Shown here in pieces: positions 5,779 through 11,243 of a stretch of 11,243 bases of DNA (positions are counted from its first letter, which is position 1; each line of letters starts with the position of its first letter). The translations under genes were made by a program, and so were the position numbers. Below the pieces are notes generated by a model. That model was not told where the DNA came from, made no database searches, and worked only from the letters and a program-made list of their open reading frames with translations. The stretch comes from Caulobacteraceae bacterium (lineage in GTDB: Bacteria > Pseudomonadota > Alphaproteobacteria > Caulobacterales > Caulobacteraceae), in NCBI GenBank assembly GCA_947452665.1, contig CANGEH010000042.1, forward strand, positions 1 through 11,243, given 5' to 3'.

Positions 5779-7014
5779 CTAGATCAGGTCGCCGCCGGCG
5801 GCAGACGCCGTGGTGCCAAATTGCTGATAGGCCTTGATGACATTGCGCCCGACCGTCCAGCGGTGAACCTCGTCCGGGCCATCGACCAGGCGCTGAGAGC
5901 GGATATGGGTATACCAGCTCGCCAAGGGCGTATCATGGCTATAGCCCAGTGCCCCGTGCAACTGGATCGCCGTATCGACCACCTTGTGCACCATATGGGC
6001 CAAAAATACCTTGGCGATGGAGTTTTCCTGGCGCAGGTCCATGCCCTTTTCGGCCTTATAGGCAATATGCAGTAGCATGAGCCGGGCCATATAAAGCTCG
6101 CTTGCGCAGTCGGCCAGCATCCACTGGACGCCTTGGCGATCGGACAAGAGCTGGCCGAAGGTCGAGCGCTGGGTGACATGGGCCGTGGCCAGATCAAGCG
6201 CGCGCTGGGCCATGGCCACATTGTGCATGCCATGCCTTAGCCGCCCATAGGCGAGGCGGTGCTGGCCCATATTAAAGCCATTGCCCTCGCCGCCGAGCAG
6301 GTTTTCCGCCGGGATGACCAGGTCCTTAATCTCGATTTCCGAATGGCCGCCGCCCATGACCTTGGTAAAGGGGCCTTCGGAGGCCATGGTCTCGATGTCG
6401 CGCTTGATGATATAGCCGGGATTGGGCAGCTCGACGATAAAGGTCGAATAGCGCTGGTGGCGGGGCGCATCGGGATCGGTCATGGCCATGACCACGGCTA
6501 GATCCGCCGCACTGGCGGCCGAGGAAAACCATTTTTCGCCGTTCAGCACATAGTTTTCATTGCCGTCCTTGACCGCGCGCGTTTGCATGCCCGTCGCATC
6601 GGCCCCGGCGGCCTTTTCGGTCATGGAATAACAGACCCGCTTTTCACCATTCAGCAGCGGCTTGAGGTATTTTTCTTTCTGATACTCTGTGCCATGCGCC
6701 AGCAAGGTCAGCATGGTGGCATCGTCCGGACCCTGACTATTCATTGACAGGGCACCCAAATGGCTTTCGCCCAATTCCATCTGCACCAGGGCATTGGCCA
6801 ACGGGCCAAGGCCCATGCCGCCATATTCAACCGGAATAAACGGGCACCAAAGGCCTTCGGCGCGGGCCTTGGCGCGAAGGCCGGCCAAGATCGTCTTAAA
6901 GTCACCGCCATCGGCCAGCGCCTGTTCGGCAGGCACGCATTCGTCATGCACAAATTGGCGCACCTTGGCGCGGATAGCCTTGGCCTCGGCCGGAATTTCA
7001 AAATCGATCGACAT
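5779..7014 (-). CDS. Acyl-CoA dehydrogenase family protein (ACAD10/11-like)
   Basis: A 411-residue flavoprotein of the acyl-CoA dehydrogenase superfamily, which oxidises an acyl-CoA to the 2,3-enoyl-CoA in the cytoplasm and passes electrons to electron-transfer flavoprotein. The N-terminal helical domain covers about 1-120. The middle beta domain has the first signature YSMTEKAAGADAT (129-141) and WFSSAASAADL (162-172). The C-terminal helical domain has RSTFG (283-287), QLHGALGYSHDTPL (351-364) and DGPDEVHR (378-385). The place of the usual catalytic Glu (YEG in many family members) holds Asp (VDG, D378), as I recall for the ACAD10/ACAD11-like branch; the substrate is unknown. Start ATG 7014 has AGGAGG six bases upstream. 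It follows the transporter gene by 113 bases, with a perfect palindrome in that gap. Confidence 0.9.
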   Translation of the reverse strand: MSIDFEIPAEAKAIRAKVRQFVHDECVPAEQALADGGDFKTILAGLRAKARAEGLWCPFIPVEYGGMGLGPLANALVQMELGESHLGALSMNSQGPDDATMLTLLAHGTEYQKEKYLKPLLNGEKRVCYSMTEKAAGADATGMQTRAVKDGNENYVLNGEKWFSSAASAADLAVVMAMTDPDAPRHQRYSTFIVELPNPGYIIKRDIETMASEGPFTKVMGGGHSEIEIKDLVIPAENLLGGEGNGFNMGQHRLAYGRLRHGMHNVAMAQRALDLATAHVTQRSTFGQLLSDRQGVQWMLADCASELYMARLMLLHIAYKAEKGMDLRQENSIAKVFLAHMVHKVVDTAIQLHGALGYSHDTPLASWYTHIRSQRLVDGPDEVHRWTVGRNVIKAYQQFGTTASAAGGDLI

Positions 7015-7020
7015 GGCAAT

Positions 7021-7026
7021 CCTCCT
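7021..7026 (-). promoter_or_regulatory. Strong ribosome binding site of the acyl-CoA dehydrogenase
   Basis: On the - strand AGGAGG is followed by ATTGCC and then the ATG at 7014, a 6-base spacer. It is one of two perfect AGGAGG sites in the window, which suggests strong translation of this gene relative to its neighbours, whose starts have poor sites. Confidence 0.7.
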
Positions 7027-7090
7027 GACAGGCGCGCCAACCCATCCTTAAATGTGGGCCGTGCAACATCTGCTCAAGCCCCTAGCCTGC

Positions 7091-7108
7091 CCTGAGCGAC
7101 CGCTCAGG
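7091..7108. promoter_or_regulatory. Perfect palindrome upstream of the acyl-CoA dehydrogenase, candidate operator
   Basis: CCTGAGCG (7091-7098) and CGCTCAGG (7101-7108) are exact inverted repeats around two central bases. The site is 77 bases upstream of the dehydrogenase ATG and 19 bases past the transporter stop. Neither side has a T-run, so it is a poor intrinsic terminator. The size and TGAGCG-N2-CGCTCA form resemble operators of TetR-type regulators, which often control acyl-CoA genes; no such regulator gene is in the window. Confidence 0.4.
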
Positions 7109-7127
7109 TAAAGCCAGAACCGGCGTC

Positions 7128-8564
7128 TTAAGGCGCGTTACCAGCCAGCTTAGCCAGATTATCCTCGTGGCGTTTGCGGCTAATGTCATATCCCAAAAGG
7201 CATAAGAGCGCCGCGCCGTGAATAAGCGCCGCGACCCCCACATAGGTCATGACAAGATGATTAAGAATCGCCTGCGGCACCTCGCCGGGCTTTGCGCCTT
7301 CTGGGAAATGCACCAGGCTCAAGATCACGCCGGAGGCAAATATGCCAATCCCGGTCACCGACTTATTGACAACGCTGGCGGCGGAAAACAACAGTCCCTC
7401 AGAGCGGTTGCCGGTCTTGACCTCTATATCCTCAGCAATATCGGCAATCATGGATGTGCCCATAATGCTGGCCGTAATGGTCAAGCTTAGGGCCAAGGCC
7501 GAATTGGCAAATAGGAGGGGTACGAGCAGGTCCGAGCCATTGACCGGAAAAAAGCCCAATAGCCTTAGCAAGAACGGCAAGGGCAAGATCAGGGCGCTGA
7601 GCATATAGAGCCCGATGGTCACCGGCTTTTTGCCAAACCGCTTGGACAGGACCGGGCTGATCAAGAGGGCGCACAGGGCCGCTAGATAGGCGGCCCCTAA
7701 TAGGATCGCATAGCTGGCACTGCTAAGCTGCCAAAAATAGGTGACAAAATAGGAGTTGAGCGCCAGACCTAGCCCCCCCGCCATAGAGCTGAATAGGGCC
7801 GACGCCATAATCGCGCGAAACGACCGGTTGGCGAGGATGACCCGCACTGAGGCGAGCCAAACCTTCAGGTCAAACCGTGATGCGGCCACGGGCGCCTTCA
7901 AATGCGGGATGAACTTATGCGTTCCGGCCGCAGAGATTAAGATTGCCCCGATCATGATCAAGGCTGAGGCCGCGCCATAGGCAGCATAACCGGCTGGATT
8001 GAGTTGTCCGACCGGATGGGTCGCATCCGGGCGCAGTAGGAATCCGAGCGCCAGCACCGTCATGGTCAGACCACCCCACCAGCCAAAAAAGAACCTAAAG
8101 CCAAATAGGGACGTGCGCTGATCATAGTTTTCGCTGAGCTCAGGGCCAAGCGCTGTGGAGGGGATTTCATAAAGCGTGATCAGACTGCGCACCACGACCG
8201 CGGCGACCAGCAAATAGGCAAACAATTGGCCATCTGATAGGCCGGTCGGCGGGCGCCAGAGGAAATAGAAGGCCAAGGCGGCGGGTACCGCGGCGAAATA
8301 CATAAACGGATGACGCCGACCCCAGCGCGAGCGCCAATTGTCGGATATCTGGCCAATTACCGGGTCGAGCACGGAATCGACCACCAAGGCTATGCCAATC
8401 GCCGCCCCGACCCAGGGCGCTGGCAGGCCCAGAACCTGATTATAAAATAGGAGCAAGAAGGCACTAAACCCATTGTCCTTAACGCCATAGGCCACAGAGC
8501 CGAGGCCATAAAACAGCTTGGTCGACAGGCCAACCTTGGGCCGCGGCGGCAGGGCCTGGTTCAT
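7128..8564 (-). CDS. GPH-family (MelB-like) MFS symporter
   Basis: A 478-residue membrane protein with about twelve hydrophobic segments, matching the glycoside-pentoside-hexuronide:cation symporter family of the major facilitator superfamily. The diagnostic loop between helices 2 and 3 reads DPVIGQISDNWRSRWGRRHP (67-86). The acidic pair D63 and D67 corresponds to the cation-site pair D55 and D59 of MelB, and E133 in LYEIPSTAL falls where MelB has D124, so cation coupling is plausible. A charged loop with IAEDIEVKTGNRSEGLL lies in the C-terminal half, also usual for the family. Substrates are typically glycosides or sugars, but distant members carry other compounds and nothing here fixes it. 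ATG 8564 has no clear ribosome site. It sits between the exported acylase and the dehydrogenase, all on the - strand. Confidence 0.88.
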   Translation of the reverse strand: MNQALPPRPKVGLSTKLFYGLGSVAYGVKDNGFSAFLLLFYNQVLGLPAPWVGAAIGIALVVDSVLDPVIGQISDNWRSRWGRRHPFMYFAAVPAALAFYFLWRPPTGLSDGQLFAYLLVAAVVVRSLITLYEIPSTALGPELSENYDQRTSLFGFRFFFGWWGGLTMTVLALGFLLRPDATHPVGQLNPAGYAAYGAASALIMIGAILISAAGTHKFIPHLKAPVAASRFDLKVWLASVRVILANRSFRAIMASALFSSMAGGLGLALNSYFVTYFWQLSSASYAILLGAAYLAALCALLISPVLSKRFGKKPVTIGLYMLSALILPLPFLLRLLGFFPVNGSDLLVPLLFANSALALSLTITASIMGTSMIADIAEDIEVKTGNRSEGLLFSAASVVNKSVTGIGIFASGVILSLVHFPEGAKPGEVPQAILNHLVMTYVGVAALIHGAALLCLLGYDISRKRHEDNLAKLAGNAP

Positions 8565-8615
8565 GCGCCAGCCCCGGTCTTACAGATCGTCATCGTTCCT
8601 GCCCAATCTTATTCG

Positions 8616-8629
8616 GCCGCTTCAGCGGC
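8616..8629. repeat. Small hairpin GCCGC-TTCA-GCGGC
   Basis: Five-base arms (8616-8620 and 8625-8629) around TTCA, lying between the acylase and transporter genes. There is no T-run on either strand, so it is not a convincing intrinsic terminator; it may be a transcript structure or chance. Confidence 0.25.
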
Positions 8630-8649
8630 TCTAAAGACGAGGTTAGGAC

Positions 8650-8687
8650 AAGTCTGGCCGCATGACTATAAGCCTTTGGCCAGACCT
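8650..8687 (-). terminator. Hairpin just after the acylase stop, possible terminator or 3' end structure
   Basis: On the - strand GTCTGGCC and GGCCAGAC (+ strand 8678-8685 and 8652-8659) are perfect 8-base arms with an 18-base loop, extended by a G-U and an A-U pair to ten. It starts 6 bases after the acylase TAG. The sequence past the stem (TGTCCTAACC) is not T-rich, so a classical rho-independent terminator is doubtful; a stabilising 3' hairpin or rho-dependent end fits as well. Confidence 0.4.
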
Positions 8688-8693
8688 GGTGCC

Positions 8694-10907
8694 CTATTGG
8701 CCCGGATGATAGGTCCGTTCCGTATGACCAACCAATTGGTCGGGATAGAAATAGACCTCGCGCAGGTCGCCGGTGCTATAGCGCACGGCCTGATCCTTAA
8801 AGTGCGGCGAGGCCGGATCGCCGCTTTCGCCGCCCGCCGTCACCGCCCGCGCCCGGACCCGATCGCCAAATTCGACCACAGCGACAAAGCTATTGCCATT
8901 GGTTCCATAATAGCGCTTCGAGCCATTGCGCGGCTTGGCCCCAAAAGAGGCCAAGGAGCCCCACTGGGCCGAGGTAAAGGCCACCGGAATGCTGGGCCCG
9001 CCATCGGTAAACGGATGAACAAGATCGCCCGTCAGACGCTGGAAGCGGTTGATCTCGCCCCAAGGCGTGCGCCAATTGCCAAAATCACGCGCCAGACGAT
9101 CACTGGCCTGGGCCAGGGCCATCAGTTTTTGCGCATCGGTCGCCTTGGTCGTCATATAGTCATAGACCGACATGTCCTCGCTCTCGGCATCGGCGCCAAC
9201 CGCATTCCACAAGGCCTCGCCCCAGAAGACCGCCACCGAGGTCGGCACGGACTGGGCAGACCAGCGCAGGTCCCAGCTTCGTAAGACCGCGATCTGTTCG
9301 GCCAAACGCGCCTTGAGCGGATCAGTTGCCGCAAGACGGTCAAAGGACGCCGTCAGGCTTGGGATCAGGCTGGCAAAGGCTGGCAGATACGGGTCATAGG
9401 CCGCATCGATCAGGGTCTGGAGGGTAAAGTCCTTGCGCGCCGACAAGACCCGCATGGCATGAATACCGCGCGGATTTTCGCCATAAGTGTCCATATAGCG
9501 CGGGAAATCCTTGAGCTTGGGACTTTGATCGCCTGCGGCCGAATAGGGCCAGTTATTGGTGTTAAACAGCCAGCCATTGGTGGGATTGAGCAGGCGCGGC
9601 GTCTCGTTCAGGCCATGAACACCTTGCCAATCCGTGGCCGGATCAGAGCCATCCACCGGCTTATTATAGTCAAATTTGTCATTACGCCTTGGAATGAATT
9701 GCGGGTGCAGATAGGCAATCTCGCCCTTGGCATCGGCAAAAATCGTATTATTGGACGAATTGGCCTTAAGCTGTGCCACCTTAACAAAGCTGGCATAGTC
9801 AGTGGCCTTGGTGCGCAAGAAGGACTGTTTCAAGGCTGCCAGCGGCGTGTTCATCAAGGACACACTGATCCATTTGCCGTCGGCTTGGCGCACAATAGGG
9901 CCGTGATGGGTGCGATAGACCGTAAAGGCGCGCGAGGTCATGGACCCATCCGCCGCACGATAGGGCACAGTTATAATGCTGGTTTGCACCGGGCGGTCCT
10001 GATTGCCATAGCGATAGACCAGGCGGTGATTTTTCTCCGACACCGTCTCGGCAAATTCATCAATCACATCCGCGCCGCTGGAGGTATGCATCCAGCCGGC
10101 CTTTTCATTAAAGCCCTGATAGACAAAGAACTGGCCCCAGGTCACGGCGCCATAGGCATTCAGCCCCTGATCACTGCTGACCTGAACCTCTGATCGGAAA
10201 AAGAATGAGGTGTGCGGATTGATCAGCAACATGGCGTGATGATTGGCGGTGATCGATGGGGCGATCGCAAAGCCGTTCGAGCCGGTGGGCTCGTGAAACT
10301 GGCCGGGCAGGTCGGCCTCGGCCAGGCTGACCGGGTGCTGACCATAAAAGCGTTCAAGCTCGGTTAAGGACACCGATTCAATATCGCCGCCAATACTGCC
10401 TTCGGAAAAGCTCAAGGCCATCCAGGGCTCGAAATGAGTGATCAGGCGCGGCTTTACCGCCGGATGCGTGGCCAGATAATAGTTCAGACCATCAGCCCAG
10501 GCATTCATCAGGGCCTTGAGCCAGGTCGGGCTCGCGGCATAATCGGCTTTCAGGTCCACCGGATCGATGAACAGCTTCATGCGCAGATCCTGCCAGAGCG
10601 CGGACTCGCCCTGAACCTCGGCCATCCGGCCCTGGGCAGTGATGAAATTGGTCTCAACCCGGTTGAAATCATCCTCAGCCTGAGCATAGGCCAGACCAAA
10701 TACGGCATCGGCATCGCTAGGCCCGTGAATATGGGCAATGCCCCAGTCATCGCGAATGATCGAGACCCTTGCCGCCTGGGCCTTTTGCCGCGCGAGATCA
10801 TCCGCCGCCCAACTCGGCGCGCTGATCCCAATACTCAAAACCAGCCCTAAACTCAGCCCAAGCCCCAATAAACGCACAGCCATTCCCCCATCACGATACT
10901 TATACAT
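8694..10907 (-). CDS. Exported penicillin acylase family (S45) N-terminal nucleophile hydrolase
   Basis: A 737-residue precursor of the penicillin amidase family, which cleaves amide bonds of penicillins, N-acyl-homoserine lactones or other N-acyl compounds. Residues 13-34 form a signal peptide: a hydrophobic run ending in SAPSWA with cleavage before ADDLARQ, so it is exported. The alpha-chain region starts with VSIIRDDWGIAHI. Autocatalytic cleavage is expected at TG|SNGFAI, exposing S210 as the beta-chain nucleophile. Further family segments are GFNEKAGWMHTSSGADV, THHGPIV, SNNTIFADAKGEIAYLH with the oxyanion-hole Asn, and GWLFNTNNWP. The precise substrate cannot be inferred. The start is uncertain: TTG 10955, ATG 10922, 10907 and 10883 are all in frame, and none has a good ribosome site; I prefer 10907 because it keeps the signal peptide with a basic n-region. 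A transporter gene follows. Confidence 0.9.
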   Translation of the reverse strand: MYKYRDGGMAVRLLGLGLSLGLVLSIGISAPSWAADDLARQKAQAARVSIIRDDWGIAHIHGPSDADAVFGLAYAQAEDDFNRVETNFITAQGRMAEVQGESALWQDLRMKLFIDPVDLKADYAASPTWLKALMNAWADGLNYYLATHPAVKPRLITHFEPWMALSFSEGSIGGDIESVSLTELERFYGQHPVSLAEADLPGQFHEPTGSNGFAIAPSITANHHAMLLINPHTSFFFRSEVQVSSDQGLNAYGAVTWGQFFVYQGFNEKAGWMHTSSGADVIDEFAETVSEKNHRLVYRYGNQDRPVQTSIITVPYRAADGSMTSRAFTVYRTHHGPIVRQADGKWISVSLMNTPLAALKQSFLRTKATDYASFVKVAQLKANSSNNTIFADAKGEIAYLHPQFIPRRNDKFDYNKPVDGSDPATDWQGVHGLNETPRLLNPTNGWLFNTNNWPYSAAGDQSPKLKDFPRYMDTYGENPRGIHAMRVLSARKDFTLQTLIDAAYDPYLPAFASLIPSLTASFDRLAATDPLKARLAEQIAVLRSWDLRWSAQSVPTSVAVFWGEALWNAVGADAESEDMSVYDYMTTKATDAQKLMALAQASDRLARDFGNWRTPWGEINRFQRLTGDLVHPFTDGGPSIPVAFTSAQWGSLASFGAKPRNGSKRYYGTNGNSFVAVVEFGDRVRARAVTAGGESGDPASPHFKDQAVRYSTGDLREVYFYPDQLVGHTERTYHPGQ

Positions 10908-10909
10908 AC

Positions 10910-10926
10910 CGAAATGGGGCATTTCG
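10910..10926. repeat. Inverted repeat CGAAAT-GGGGC-ATTTCG at the acylase start
   Basis: Perfect 6-base arms (10910-10915 and 10921-10926) around five bases, ending three bases upstream of ATG 10907. On the transcript it would fold over the start region if 10907 is used; as DNA it could be an operator. It also overlaps the alternative ATG at 10922. Confidence 0.3.
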
Positions 10927-10951
10927 CTTACCAAATCTACAGTCCGATCGG

Positions 10952-10972
10952 GCAAACCGTGTGCAAAACCGT
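10952..10972. repeat. Tandem direct repeat with 11-base period
   Basis: GCAAACCGT (10952-10960) recurs as GCAAAACCGT (10963-10972), starts 11 bases apart, close to one helical turn. On the - strand it reads ACGGTTTTGC then ACGGTTTGC, about 45-65 bases before the acylase ATG at 10907. This spacing is usual for tandem half-sites of response regulators or similar activators. Confidence 0.4.
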
Positions 10973-10996
10973 CTTTGGACCTCGTTTTGGGCGCTG

Positions 10997-11012
10997 GCGG
11001 CTAAATAGCCGC
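10997..11012. repeat. 16-base palindrome GCGGCTA-AA-TAGCCGC
   Basis: Exact 7-base arms around AA, midway between the two divergent genes, 90 bases from the acylase ATG at 10907 and 55 from the DCC-type ATG. No T-run follows on either strand, so an operator is the more likely role. A near-palindrome (ATCCGGCCGAT, 11013-11023) follows immediately. Confidence 0.38.
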
Positions 11013-11066
11013 ATCCGGCCGATGGCAAGGCCTGTTCAGGATCAGGATCTGGCCTATCTAGAAGGG

Positions 11067-11243
11067 ATGAAAACAGCTCGCCTGACCGTCTGGTATGATG
11101 GGGCCTGTCCCTTGTGCCTTCGCGAAATCGCCCTGATGCAGAGGCTTGATCGGCGCGGCGCGATTGCCTTTATCGATATTGGCAAGGCCGACAGCGTCTG
11201 CCCGCTTGATCGCCAAACCCTATTGGCGCGGTTTCACGCCCAA
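11067..11243 (+). CDS. DCC-family thiol-disulfide oxidoreductase-like protein (DUF393), 5' part only
   Basis: The first 59 residues of a DUF393 protein, cut by the window end. The sequence opens MKTARLTVWYDGACPLCLRE, with the family's YDGxCPLC signature and its two cysteines at residues 14 and 17, then a hydrophobic strand AIAFIDIG. DCC proteins are small (about 110-150 residues) thioredoxin-fold-like proteins, annotated as thiol-disulfide oxidoreductases from the CxxC motif; the physiological role is poorly known. GAAGGG directly precedes the ATG with no spacer, so an in-frame ATG at 11022 (adding 15 residues) is possible, but the shorter start matches the family N-terminus better. It is divergent from the acylase gene. 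Confidence 0.82.
   Translation, partial: MKTARLTVWYDGACPLCLREIALMQRLDRRGAIAFIDIGKADSVCPLDRQTLLARFHAQ

Larger units (their letters stand above)
10908..11066. other. Divergent intergenic region with direct and inverted repeats
   Basis: About 159 bases between the acylase (- strand) and the DCC-type gene (+ strand); both promoters should lie here, but I cannot place clear -35/-10 boxes. It holds an inverted repeat next to the acylase start, a tandem direct repeat with an 11-base period, and a 16-base palindrome. The alternative starts of both genes (10922 and 10955 for the acylase, 11022 for the DCC-type gene) would shorten it. Confidence 0.45.

Noticed and set aside
7031..7038. GGCGCGCC palindrome near the dehydrogenase ribosome site
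   Set aside because: An 8-base GC palindrome is common at this base composition and nothing around it suggests a role.
8565..8693. Hairpin-containing gap considered as a small RNA or tRNA gene
   Set aside because: No cloverleaf, no T-loop consensus, and no promoter followed by a T-tailed terminator were seen.
8676..9284. Open frame of 202 codons on the + strand opposite the acylase 3' part
   Set aside because: Antisense shadow with a repetitive Arg/Gly/Ala composition and no ribosome site or recognisable motif.
9459..10193. Open frame of 244 codons on the + strand opposite the acylase gene
   Set aside because: It lies entirely antisense to a well-supported gene, its translation is rich in Ile, Arg and Gly without a family motif, and GC-rich codons leave such frames open by chance.

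Overview
The window is chromosomal DNA of moderately high GC (about 58-60% by eye) with densely packed genes. The gene set points to an alphaproteobacterium. DUF4170 is, to my knowledge, almost confined to that class, and the tldE-cysQ-DUF4170 order is familiar there. The PAS-GEDEF-EAL protein resembles Caulobacter PdeA, so a Caulobacterales-like host is my best guess, but this is inference from gene content and not a placement. I see no tRNA, rRNA, insertion sequence, phage gene or CRISPR array, and no intergenic gap longer than 300 bases.

Left part (1-2058, + strand): the 3' part of tldE/pmbA (its start lies outside the window), then a cysQ-like bisphosphate nucleotidase whose ATG overlaps the tldE stop by 4 bases (ATGA), then a short DUF4170 protein. 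This run ends one base before the stop of a convergent gene.

Middle (2060-5701): a c-di-GMP protein with a PAS-like N-terminus, a degenerate GEDEF domain and an intact EAL domain lies downstream of a RimJ/RimL-type acetyltransferase, both on the - strand and probably co-transcribed. They diverge from an Lrp/AsnC-type regulator with a TTG start. The 228-base gap between them holds several inverted repeats that could be operators. The regulator converges with pgsA; their two TAG stops share one small palindrome.

Right part (5066-11243): four - strand genes in the order acylase, MelB-type (GPH) transporter, acyl-CoA dehydrogenase and pgsA. They are separated by gaps of 77 to 129 bases, so they are co-directional rather than one tight operon. 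pgsA has a likely promoter of its own, and a perfect palindrome precedes the dehydrogenase. The exported penicillin-acylase-family enzyme, the symporter and the dehydrogenase could form a route that cleaves an amide outside the cytoplasm, imports a product and oxidises an acyl chain; only gene order supports this. At the right edge a divergent DCC-type (DUF393) gene begins and is cut by the window end. The gap between it and the acylase carries an 11-base-period direct repeat and two inverted repeats.

Most genes are housekeeping or common accessory types. I did not find a clear new multi-gene system. The points most worth a second look are the GEDEF-EAL protein and the repeat-rich intergenic regions.
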